A stretch of DNA of 64,000 nucleotides from Gracilaria vermiculophylla (lineage: Eukaryota; Rhodophyta; Florideophyceae; Gracilariales; Gracilariaceae): assembly GCA_019155205.2 (NCBI GenBank), contig JAHNZQ020003149.1, forward strand, positions 1,182,487 through 1,246,486, given 5' to 3'. Below the pieces are notes generated by a model. It ran no database searches. It was not told the origin of the DNA and saw nothing but the letters and a program-made list of their open reading frames with translations. Positions 9,971 through 19,237 of this stretch are shown piece after piece; position 1 is the first letter of the stretch; each line of letters starts with the position of its first letter. The translations under genes and the position numbers were made by a program.

Positions 9971-10939
9971 ATGGTTGACTTGCTAAAAGCTTCGGCGTTT
10001 ATGTCGTCGCTAACACCATCTTTGTCCGACAAGCTTTGCGGCATAAAAGACCCACAACTTGTGTCCGTTGTAACTGCGATCGCGGAGGCTTCGATTAATA
10101 TTGCACTTTTGTTGCGAGAAAGCACTCATGCATCGGAAAAGGTTGCCTCCGTCAACAGTTTTGGCGACGAGCAATTGAAGATTGATGTACAAGCTGACAG
10201 AATCATCATGAAAGCGTTGGAAAAGTGTGGCGCCGTTGCTGTGGCGTCCTCTGAAGAAACTCCAATCGAGAAGAAGCTAAACGAAAACGGCTCGTACACC
10301 GTCGCCTTCGACCCTTTGGATGGCTCTTCGATCATGTCGTCCAACTTTTCCGTTGGCTCCATCTTTGCTGTGTGGCCGGGCAAGAGGCTCGTTGGGGTTA
10401 GTGGTCGCGACATGGCGCTTGCTGCTGCCGTCGTGTACGGACCGCAGGCCACCATGTTCATCGCATCCCCCTCGTTCGGCTCGACGGTCAATCATTTCAC
10501 ATTATTCAACGGATCATGGAGGCACACCAGAGATATCTACGAAATCAAAGAAGGAAAGTTATTTGCCCCCGCCAATCTGCGTTGCGCCCAGGATAATGAG
10601 GCTTATAATCGCCTCATCCAGTACTACATGAACAACAAGTACACTTTGAGGTACACTGGAGGAATGGTCCCCGATGTCACACAGATTTTAATGAAGGGCA
10701 ATGGAATATTTGTGTCACCTGTCTCACCTTCTGCACCGGCAAAGTTGCGACTTGCATATGAAGCGTTGCCAATGGCTTTTCTGATTGCTGCCGCGGGCGG
10801 TCGCAGTACCACGGGCGTCTCTAGTGTGCTCGACATGCGTGTTGAGGAATGTGAGCAGCGTACCGCAGTCTGTCTGGGTAGTCCCGGTGAGGTGCTCAGA
10901 TATGAGAAACTGGTGCAATCAACGCTTAACGGCCACTAG
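9971..10939 (+). CDS. Sedoheptulose-1,7-bisphosphatase-type sugar bisphosphatase
   Basis: A 322-residue enzyme of the FBPase/SBPase superfamily, hydrolysing the C1 phosphate of sedoheptulose-1,7- (or fructose-1,6-) bisphosphate with Mg2+. SBPase-type signatures are VNSFGDEQL at residues 61-69, FDPLDGSS (metal/phosphate site) at 113-120, and YTLRYTGGMVPDV near residue 225; these match plant SBPase more closely than FBPase. Two features differ from plastid SBPase. The protein starts essentially where the mature plant enzyme does, with no transit peptide, and the redox CGGTAC disulfide loop just before VNSFGDEQL is replaced by THASEKVA, without cysteines. This suggests a redox-insensitive, possibly cytosolic enzyme. 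An in-frame stop at 9944 supports the ATG at 9971 unless there is an unseen 5' exon. Confidence 0.85.
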   Translation: MVDLLKASAFMSSLTPSLSDKLCGIKDPQLVSVVTAIAEASINIALLLRESTHASEKVASVNSFGDEQLKIDVQADRIIMKALEKCGAVAVASSEETPIEKKLNENGSYTVAFDPLDGSSIMSSNFSVGSIFAVWPGKRLVGVSGRDMALAAAVVYGPQATMFIASPSFGSTVNHFTLFNGSWRHTRDIYEIKEGKLFAPANLRCAQDNEAYNRLIQYYMNNKYTLRYTGGMVPDVTQILMKGNGIFVSPVSPSAPAKLRLAYEALPMAFLIAAAGGRSTTGVSSVLDMRVEECEQRTAVCLGSPGEVLRYEKLVQSTLNGH

Positions 10940-11779
10940 TATTGTCGTTCCTCGCTTCTTAAAAGTCTGTTAAGTGCCAATTATGCTTGTCTCACATAAT
11001 TATCAAAGCTCTAACGGTCTCGTCGCTGTGTATCTCTCCGTTTCAATATAGACCGCCCGGGAAAGAAAGCTCAACCATGTGCACCACTTATGCTTCTGTA
11101 GTCACTTCTGTGCGTTGCAACGCTCTTTTTTGGCAAGATACACTGTTCAAAAATTCTGCCATTGGAATTCGGTTTGTTGTTTGTCGTCCCCAACATCAGG
11201 CGTTCCAACCCACGTTCCACGTCAGTTCATGGGCCCGGGCCTAAATGTCGATAAAAGTTACACAATGCTGGATGCACTCTGCAAAAATAAACGCCTCGCT
11301 GCAACAGCAATGGACATTCCTTTCTTCAAAGACTTCTTTTTTGCTCGGGCTTGTGCTGGTTGCAGCAACTTGTGTCACAACGCTGTACTTCTCAATCTGG
11401 CATACGCTTATCTTGTCTGCCCGCAACCACTTTTTCGGCAAGAAGCCTCGAAGCTAATGATTTGACGTGCATGTCTCTCTGCATACATCCCTTTTCCTGA
11501 CGTTGCAGCTGGTTTGTACAGAGCACGGCGTGTTGCCATTTTTTCTGAGCGATCAGGGAGCGGAACTGCTCAGTGTTCTTAAAGTTAATCAGTCCAATTC
11601 TCACTGGTGTTCCCACAAGTTGCAGACATCAATTGAAAAAGCTTATACATGAAGACGCTTTGGCCAACAGCGACCTTTTCTATCACTGGCTCACAGATTG
11701 CCCTCGAAACCGACATTTTGCGCCGAACTGATTCCTGGTCATACTTCGAAACCTCCCAGTCAAAAGTTGACCTACTACA
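10940..11779. other. Intergenic region, no gene seen
   Basis: About 840 bp. The frames on either strand are short and without domain-like sequence. It probably holds the SBPase 3' UTR and the promoter of the Sel1-like gene. Confidence 0.4.
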
Positions 11780-13234
11780 ATGCCTCCTCGTCAACATATG
11801 GACCGCACAAATGAGCCGCTTGGAGGATGTCAAAGACCATTGCTGAAGGCTGCAATCTCTGACCCGAAACAAAACAATTCCGGGAACACAACCGCGTCAA
11901 ATCCACTCTCTATTAAGGAGGCAAACAAGCGTCGTGACTCCACTGAGAATCCGAGTATGTCAAAAAAAGAACTCATCTCTCAAAATGCGAAATTGTTCGT
12001 TTCCTCACTTTTGAATATGCTTCCTGTGCGGGAAGCACCCAAAACATCCTCTGCACTTTGGGAATGCGTCCTCGTGGGACTAAAGTCTAATGACTTCGGC
12101 AACGCTCACAAATTCTTGGTGAGCCTTTACAAGCATCCGTCTACCAGCCGAACCGCGTTTTTAAATCGTCGCCGGGCTCTATCAATCTTAGCTGTTCTTG
12201 TAGCCGTAGATGAATGGTCCGGACAGACGCCACTGTCATCAAGAAACTCGAATATGATTTCTGCCGGTATAGCTCATGGTTCCCCGGATGCCATCGCGTT
12301 CGGTTCGTGGTTTTATCTTAAGAAGCGTTGGAGTTCTTCTTCGATCTCTTTCAAACACATTGGTGACTTGCTTGTCAGTGCCGCATTTCGGCATCATGCT
12401 GCATGTCAGGCAGTTCTTGGAATTATGTTGTCCCCTTCATCCAATTTATCCAACTCTTGCCGACGTCAATTGCGCAGAACATACCAGTTATGGGTTGCAC
12501 ACCATGAAGAGAATCAGGCAGTTGCTTCCGAATTTCGTGGACCTGAAAAGCTTGACATTGGAAAAAAGCAGAATGTCTGCCATTTAGTAGGAAGAAAATC
12601 GAGCCGAGACATCCAGTGGCTCAAAGCAGCTGCCTCCAAAGGTTATTTTCTTGCCATATATCAAATTGAAAAAGAAATGAAGGAGATCGATATGGAACGC
12701 CCGAAACGAAGACAAGAGCAATCAAAACTAACTCCTAACAGACAGCGCATTTCATCTCATGAGTTCTTTCACTGTGTCCAAAACGCAGCAAATCACCAAA
12801 TTCCCTATTGTGCGGTCAGACTTGCAGAACTTCTCCAAAACGGTATTGGGTGTGAGACAAGTGAAGATGATGCTCGCCTATGGCTGCAGACTGCTGCAAA
12901 TTTAAACGTACCTGTAGCAATGATTGAAGTTCACGCCAAGGCCAAAAACGAGAATCGGCAGGCCGCGGCAACTCTGAAGCGACAATTTCCGGGGAGAAAA
13001 AACGACGAGTTTTCTTTCGCCAAGGAACATCGTGTTCAAGCCATCTTGAAGCAGAATTCTACACTTCTACGTCATTGTGAAGAAAGCATGTCCCGATGGC
13101 AAGAGGAACAAGAGCAGCACAAGAGAGTCTTGGCTTTTCACATCATTAGCAATTTGTCATCAAGAATTTCAGACAATATGAGCGCGGCGGTTCTACACTT
13201 CATTTTCGAACGGGAGAAGGAAGGTTGGTTGTAG
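11780..13234 (+). CDS. Sel1-like repeat (TPR-related) protein
   Basis: A 484-residue soluble, helix-rich protein with a polar Ser/Thr/Asn-rich N-terminus (to about residue 65). The C-terminal half shows Sel1-type helical repeats. One is around residues 272-290 (WLKAAASKGYFLAIYQIE). A better one is around residues 335-385, where AANHQIPYCAVRLAELLQNGIGCE is followed by DDARLWLQTAANLNVPVAM, matching the SLR pattern (A-x2-G-x2-A-x4-L-x3-Y-x-x-G-x-G, then A-x2-W-x3-A-A). Sel1-like proteins are adaptors; no partner can be named. A Gln/Glu-rich helix near 420-440 could be a coiled coil. The ATG at 11780 opens the frame. Confidence 0.7.
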   Translation: MPPRQHMDRTNEPLGGCQRPLLKAAISDPKQNNSGNTTASNPLSIKEANKRRDSTENPSMSKKELISQNAKLFVSSLLNMLPVREAPKTSSALWECVLVGLKSNDFGNAHKFLVSLYKHPSTSRTAFLNRRRALSILAVLVAVDEWSGQTPLSSRNSNMISAGIAHGSPDAIAFGSWFYLKKRWSSSSISFKHIGDLLVSAAFRHHAACQAVLGIMLSPSSNLSNSCRRQLRRTYQLWVAHHEENQAVASEFRGPEKLDIGKKQNVCHLVGRKSSRDIQWLKAAASKGYFLAIYQIEKEMKEIDMERPKRRQEQSKLTPNRQRISSHEFFHCVQNAANHQIPYCAVRLAELLQNGIGCETSEDDARLWLQTAANLNVPVAMIEVHAKAKNENRQAAATLKRQFPGRKNDEFSFAKEHRVQAILKQNSTLLRHCEESMSRWQEEQEQHKRVLAFHIISNLSSRISDNMSAAVLHFIFEREKEGWL

Positions 13235-15799
13235 CGATATGGACTGGCATGATTCAGGGAGAGTTAGTTTTGCATCTGGTCTGTGAAGGATGGGTGTAGA
13301 TGTCATGGGCACAATGGCCAATCATAGAAACGCTTGTCTACTGCCTCTTATTGTACCGGGTAAACTTTAGCACACTGTTTGCCGCCCTCTTGGGAGAAAA
13401 CCGCTGGCGAATGCGGCACGAAGACTTGGGACTTTTTCGTTTGGTAAAGCAAATACCTTATTGCCAAGACTGAAGGGCACGAAATAGTTCTTCTGGAGAT
13501 ATAATTTTCCTCGGACGAAAAATTATGAGTCTTGCTTCAGCTCCGCGTTGATGACGTCGGACAGCAGGAAATATGCCAAACACGCCACGATAAGCGTGTT
13601 TTATTTTCTTCTGTTTCAGAATGAAGGCTATACGTTGATGCCCGCAACGCATGGGGCCTCTTACCTTACATACTCCGAACGACCTTTAATACTTGTTCCA
13701 AAGATGCAGACACTGCCTGCGATGCCAATACTGTGTTACGCTAGTTCTGTGACTACAAAGTTTTGAAATCAGCATTAGACCTAATAGTTGTCCGTCTCCT
13801 TTAGGATTTTTGACATCGCTATTGTCCTTTTTAAGCGTCAAAGGAATCTCGATTGCTCCTTTGTTTCGCCCCTCCGCCGCGGTTGAATACAGAGTTAAGG
13901 AAAGAGGTACACCATGTGAAGACGAGTAGTTGAGGCAAGATAGCTGTTCTCCGGAGCGTGGGTGGGCTCTTGAATAAAGCAGCTCATTCAGACACGACAT
14001 CTACATGTAAAGTAAAACCCCAATGTGTTGCCTGGAAGGCCGTTGCAACATTCCTCTATCACGTCTGTAAAGTTGGCGAGAAAACACGAAGAAATAGCTT
14101 GTTGCTTGATATTGGTCTTCGTCCGTAATTCGTGCGATATGGAATTTCAGAAGAAATCCGCAGAAGACACCAATTGGGTTGCCTTCGCAACATTGTCTCC
14201 ACAAGAGAGAAGAAGATCAGGGAAACAACGGCAGGGTCTTCTTCCAAAGATCAGCTTCTGACCTGCAGCTGGCGTACAGCTGACTGAGAGTCTTCAAGCA
14301 ACGTGCTGTCCATGTCCACGATGGCGCTCTGCTGTTGACTACTCTCTCGGTCGAGTTCAGCAGCATTGCGAGTCCGGGGGTTGTCGTTGCGCCAAGCACT
14401 CGAGAAGGTTAAACGAATTTCCAAGTCCGGAGCGGGGATTGGTAAGCTCATCGCTGAGGCGAGTTCTACGAAACTCCGGGTCTCGAGTGGCATTTTCAAA
14501 TCGGTATGAGCTGCTTCGGTGACCAGCGGTCTTTTCCGCTAAGAACAGCTCGCTTACCGCCTGCAAGAGCAACGGTTTCTATCCGCATAATCGGCTGGAA
14601 TTCCCATCGACCGACGCTAATGTCTCGCGTCGAGATCTTCAAGGCCTCCACATCAATGTACACGAATACGGGTATTTCTTCAGGTACATGGTGAGCTATG
14701 ATGCTGTGCAGTGGTCGAAACATGGGAATCGCCATGATGATGGTGACATATAGCAAATGTCTGAGTACGCTCCAAGCATGAATATCAAAGTGAAAAGTTG
14801 TGGCCGAGGAAAAACTGTCCTCCGCTGCTGTGACGAGCAGCTCACCACAGCAATCTATTTGACCCAAGTGAATCTATCTTGTTCTATTCACATTTTGATG
14901 AAGAAGCGTCCTTAAATTCCCCAGAATCAAAAGCGATGAAGATGGAGCTCCAGTCTTCGACTTATGCGGTGGCGGAGTTCTGCACCGACCCTCAATGCTT
15001 ATTAGATCACCACTCAAGAACACTTTCGGACCACTTGGTGTTTACAGTCCGTATCTGTACCGAGCCCGATAAAATGCAGGTCATATCGAGGACATTGATA
15101 AGGTTTTGATATTAGTCAAACCAGCAGTGCATGAAGTAGTTTCACAGAAATGAGTGCCTCTTCTTTTTAATCCTGAGGCATGAAGAAGCACAGCGTCATT
15201 TCAGGCCTGTATATTTGACATCACTAATGATGGCCCATTGCTTTGATCTTGTTGAGGGCACCTTCTCGTAAATGTGCTTAGTAATCCGGCCGGTAAAGTC
15301 TTGATGCTCTTCGAAACTTACATCTGCAGGTTGGCCCATGACTTGATGTGGAATAAAGCGGGGTTGCTTTTCAAGCATGTTTATCAAAGAACCTCATTGC
15401 AAGAGGGTCCCAACCAAGAGCGAAATGCACTGCAAAAGAATATTGGCTGTGACGCTGTAAGAAGTCTTTTTTTTCACATCTTCGGTTGCTACCCAATCGA
15501 AGGGCCTTGTAACGAAGACTCGTATGATCTTGGGCAATTTAAAGAATAACAGAACATGGAAACGAGGGCGTGCAGGCCCGAGCAAAAGCCACATTCTGTG
15601 CATGTATTTGTTTACTATCCGTTTGAAGTAGATGTACGCAACTACACTGCGAGAGTTGTCTTTACTTGACTGTCCGACGGTGCAGTGCACGTACGTTCGT
15701 GTGTACTTACGAGGAAAAAGCATCACCCGAGCTGACGTTTGCTCAGGAGTGCAATTTCTCCTCGTGATTGAGAACGTCACATTACTCTCAACCAAACCA
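13235..15799. other. Long stretch without a confident gene
   Basis: About 2.5 kb. The only coding-like signal is a pair of overlapping minus-strand frames at 14251-14867, listed separately. The rest has short, low-quality frames. At 15691-15746, GTACGT ... GCTGACG ... TTTGCTCAG has the form of a small intron in the 5' leader of the NTR-protein gene. Confidence 0.4.
14251..14867 (-). CDS. Possible split gene or degraded coding block, unidentified
   Basis: Two protein-like minus-strand frames abut. The first (14496-14867) has one hydrophobic segment and the Val/Ile-rich stretch EEIPVFVYIDVEALKIS, but no ATG at its start and a stop just upstream of its first possible codon. The second (14251-14499, first ATG at 14493) reads MPLETRSFVELASAM, then a Ser/Gln-rich region. 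The frame changes at the junction. A missing upstream exon plus a frameshift, an intron, or a decaying pseudogene are all possible. I recognise no domain. Confidence 0.25.
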
Positions 15800-16288
15800 A
15801 TGAGAATCATGATTGTTGCGGCTGTTCTTGCAGCAGCTTTTGCCGTCATCTGCGCTCATTCTGAGAATGTGGTGCGCCAATCTATGTCTCCGTCAAAGTG
15901 CTCTTGCAAGATGCCATCTAGCATCAAGGCTGGATACAGCAGTGACACTACACCTGTCTTCAAGGCAGAGGCTGTAGAGAACCGCCAAGTTGGAGACCCG
16001 AACTATGAGTACACGGTCATGCGCGTGAAAGTTACCTTCCGTGGCTGTGCCCCTTCGAATGAATACATACTAGTGAAGTCGCCGAAGGCTGCTTGTGGCG
16101 TTACGTTCGTTGCGGGAGAACTGTACGCCGTGACTGCCAAGTTATGCCGTTCTTCCACGCCACCCCCTGGGCTGCCGGCTTCAATGGAGATGTACACGGC
16201 GACTTCGTGCAGCTACAACAAGCCTTGGAAATCGTGTCCGTACAATGATAAAGTGTTCTTGTACTACAGCCCCGTTGAAGGTTGCTGA
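15800..16288 (+). CDS. Secreted NTR (netrin/TIMP-like) domain protein
   Basis: A 162-residue protein from the ATG at 15800. Residues 1-19 (MRIMIVAAVLAAAFAVICA) are a clear signal peptide. The mature part has Cys-x-Cys near its start (KCSCKMP, about residues 33-39), as in TIMPs, where the N-terminal CxC enters the inhibitor fold. After it come alternating beta-like segments (FKAEAVENRQV, YTVMRVKVTFRG) and further cysteines in ACGV, KLCRS, TSCSY, KSCPY and GC. The spacing and the FKA-V-V pattern fit the NTR/TIMP OB-fold. In animals the fold inhibits metalloproteinases; here a role in cell-wall protease control is only an inference. An in-frame ATG at 15632 would bury the signal peptide and is rejected; a small 5' leader intron (15691-15746) may explain it. 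Confidence 0.65.
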   Translation: MRIMIVAAVLAAAFAVICAHSENVVRQSMSPSKCSCKMPSSIKAGYSSDTTPVFKAEAVENRQVGDPNYEYTVMRVKVTFRGCAPSNEYILVKSPKAACGVTFVAGELYAVTAKLCRSSTPPPGLPASMEMYTATSCSYNKPWKSCPYNDKVFLYYSPVEGC

Positions 16289-17265
16289 GGCAGGCGTGCT
16301 GTCAGGTCTTGACAAGTCCCTGGTCTAATGCGCGTTTGTACTTTACTAACTGAATAGCTGAGAAGTTGTATGATTATAAATTTTCATTTTTGAATGCAAA
16401 TCTGAGACGAGTAAACCGTATTTGAAAAGCAACCTGAGGAACACATTTCACTTCATCAACACGCGGGGTTCCGAACCACTGCAGAGTAAGAACGCATGGC
16501 CAGACTGCTTGGTAAAGAGCTTTTGTTGAAGCAAGCGTTGCTTCGAGTCGCCCGCTTCAGCAGGATGCTTTGTCGCGCGCTTTTGTTAAAAGTGTTTTTC
16601 TAGCAAACAAACCAACATGTACCCCTCGCCCACGCCTGACCACTCCCATTTCTCTGCCTGTTCCAAGTGAGGGCATGGCTGTCTCCTCAACCGTGGACGA
16701 CTCAGAACTGCGCAACATGCAGCGCAGCTGTGAAAGAAAAGTAGTCGATGCTACTCGCTGCCGTTTTGAACAAAATCAATATGCTCTTTCTTTGCTCTTT
16801 CTTTGCCACAACTTGCAAGCGACGGCGGGTCTGCGGTATCGACGGTGATTTTTGTCTCCTGTGCGAAACCATAGTACGTTGCACGTCGTTGGCTTTTCTG
16901 AGTTGATTCAATACAAACGGGGTTTGATGCGTACCAAAAGTGCTGTGCGTTCAATGACATAGCGTGCGCTCATCACCAGAAGAGGGCTTTGACTGATGGA
17001 GCCGTTTCTTGAAGCCGTTCCCGCAGGTGACGCAAACGGGCGAAAGTAATCGCGCAAGAGACAAGACTCAATTACACATGACGGCGAAAACACAAGACAG
17101 CACAACTTGGGGCAAGCATTTTATGATTCACATGCGAATTCGGCCTCTTGGGGTCGTGCAGCTAACGTAGCCGTTTGTAGTTAAATGTGTGCTGATATTT
17201 TTTGGGGTGGTAGTAATGTACACGGAGACTGTGCAGCCCGAAAACAATGACGGACAGCACAGAGT
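16289..17265. other. Intergenic region between convergent genes
   Basis: Nearly 1 kb between the 3' ends of the NTR-protein gene (plus) and the DEP gene (minus). No supported gene, tRNA or repeat is seen. Confidence 0.45.
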
Positions 17266-18249
17266 TCATCGCATGCCGCCGCTGCTTGTCGAGGTGAAAG
17301 AAAACGAAATGGGATCCTCGAACCATGGCGTTTGTTGCTGATGAACGCTGGCACCCGATTTGGCGCGGTTGACGCCGAGCATTTTCAAAAACATGTCCTT
17401 GCGAGCCCCGCGCTTGAGCTCTTTGGAGATATCAGTGTCGGCCATCATGCGATAGTGAATCAAGTTGGCGTCAAAGCCGGAGTCGGAGTCACATTCAAGT
17501 GGGTAGAAAACGCCAGAACACAGCATGGCGTTGCCAATGCTGATGGCCTCCGGGATGCTCTTGGCGTACCTGTGGCGAACGAGCCATTTGACGGCGGCCC
17601 TCCCAGTGAATGACTTTTCCAAAATCTTGCCCTTGTTAGAGTTAGTTCCAATGAGGTCCTTTGCATGCGTGAAGTTGGACACAAGGTTGGGAAATACCCT
17701 TGTTCCAATACGAATGCCCGTCTCCACAACAATGTCGGTCTCATCAAACTCGGGTCGCTCATCCGTGACAGAACAATCCTCGTACGAGAAGAACGTGGCG
17801 TCGCTGTAGTTAGAACTGGACATGATCGGGCGGGTGTCCACGCGTGAGATCTCCGGCATTCGCATGTACGAGTTGCAGGCAACGCTCATCATGCGCGAAC
17901 TCCTGAGATTCACGGTCTCGTCCTCGACGGCGTAGTCCTCATGGGCGGCAAAGCGATAGAAGTAGTCACCATTGCGGAACAAATGCTCGTTGCGAACGTG
18001 CCTGAGGACGCCCGCCTTGAGCAACGCGTTGCCGATTGCCAGAGCCTCGTGCTCGTTGCGCGCATACCGCTTGGCGAGAAAGAAGCGCACTGCGTCGGTG
18101 CCAGAAAAGCAGCGCTTGTACCTTCGAAACAGGAAGTGTCTATCGCCCACTTGAATCTGCTGGAGCATCTTGGGCACGAGCATGGGCTGCACGATGCCCG
18201 TGACGCGCACCTGCACGTACAAGAAGATACCGGAGCCCCTCGCGGCCAT
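17266..18249 (-). CDS. Tandem DEP-domain protein
   Basis: A 327-residue protein with two DEP domains. The first covers about residues 22-100, with FRRYKRCFSGTDAVRFFLAKRYA, then EALAIGNALLKAGVLRHV and a final FYRF. The second covers about 200-272, with KSFTGRAAVKWLVRHRYA, then EAISIGNAMLCSGVFYPL and a final HYRM. Both keep the DEP core G-x-(D/E)AV-x-(F/W)L and the A-x2-(I/L)G-x2-(L/M)L-x2-G(V/L) helix. The Ser-rich linker (about 115-165) is probably flexible. DEP domains bind phosphatidic acid at membranes or G-protein/GPCR partners. No other catalytic or signalling domain is present, so the role is unknown. The ATG is at 18249, followed upstream by a GC-rich promoter region. Confidence 0.85.
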   Translation of the reverse strand: MAARGSGIFLYVQVRVTGIVQPMLVPKMLQQIQVGDRHFLFRRYKRCFSGTDAVRFFLAKRYARNEHEALAIGNALLKAGVLRHVRNEHLFRNGDYFYRFAAHEDYAVEDETVNLRSSRMMSVACNSYMRMPEISRVDTRPIMSSSNYSDATFFSYEDCSVTDERPEFDETDIVVETGIRIGTRVFPNLVSNFTHAKDLIGTNSNKGKILEKSFTGRAAVKWLVRHRYAKSIPEAISIGNAMLCSGVFYPLECDSDSGFDANLIHYRMMADTDISKELKRGARKDMFLKMLGVNRAKSGASVHQQQTPWFEDPISFSFTSTSSGGMR

Positions 18250-19237
18250 GGGTGGTCGGGCGCGAATGGGGCGGCGAAGGCGCGAAAAGGGGCAGGGGGA
18301 CGGGTGCAGAAGCGTCAGGCGGAGCAGTCATTCAGCACGGAGGCATGCAGCGGGGAAGAGGGGGAAAGGCGGCGGCACTCAAAGCGCGCGCAGGCGGCAT
18401 GCTGGCAGCCGCTGCGTCACGAGGCCTAAAGGGGCGCGCGGGGCGGCGGCGGGGAGGCGCACATGGCGGCGGCGGGCGGGGCTCAGAAAAGTTTGAACGG
18501 GGGATGGCACACGGCGTTTGAGTGCGGGGCGCGTGACGTGGCGGAACCGCAGCGCCGGGAGGAACGCCGCGGTGCGCCCCGCGCGGCCGCGCGCCGCCAA
18601 CGTACAGCTGGCGGTTAGCTTATTTTGGGCGCCTGCCGGCGCCTTGGTGCTGCCGCGCGGCGCAGAGCGGCTTCGCTCGCCATACGCGCGCCCGCTCCGG
18701 CGCCCGCGTCTTACGCCGCGCGGCCGGAGGTGCCGCCGTGCGCGCGCCGGTCAAAGCCGTGGAGGCGCGGCTTAGCCCGCAAGCCCGCCGCAGCTCGTGC
18801 GGACACGTTGCCCTCCCCGCTGTCCCGCGCGCAGCTGCGCAGCGCCCACTTGGAGCGCCGCTGCAGGCTTACTCCACACCCCCCCGTCCTCTCTTGCTGT
18901 CTCTAAGCTCATCGGCACGTCCCATTTCTTGCCCCTTCCCTCGTGCTCATCCCCGTCCAACTCGCGCAAGGTTGTCGTGCGCCTCTTGATCCGACGCGCG
19001 CCCGTGTCCGAAGCCCTTCCGCACCACATTTCTCATCGCCGCTCATGCACCCACACCTTTGAGTTACACCACCATCATGCCGGACATCAGCCAGCACTAT
19101 GGCTCGTTGGAGCAACTCGTAACCCTATACACGCCACCAAACATTCGCGAGAGCCCGTCGCAAGTTGGCCCATCGCCAGCCAGCAAGCCCCTGTCTCTCT
19201 CTCACGATCACGTGATCTTACGACCCCCATCGCGCCC
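18250..19237. promoter_or_regulatory. GC-rich upstream region of the DEP gene; 3' flank of WDR12
   Basis: 988 bp without a gene. From 18250 to about 18850 it is strongly GC-rich and CpG-dense, then it becomes pyrimidine-rich. A perfect 12-bp palindrome GATCACGTGATC, containing an E-box/G-box, lies at 19206-19217, near the 3' end of the WDR12 gene. Confidence 0.45.

Noticed and set aside
15632..15799. An upstream in-frame ATG for the NTR protein
   Set aside because: It would bury a strong signal peptide 56 residues inside the protein, and the segment contains a likely intron.
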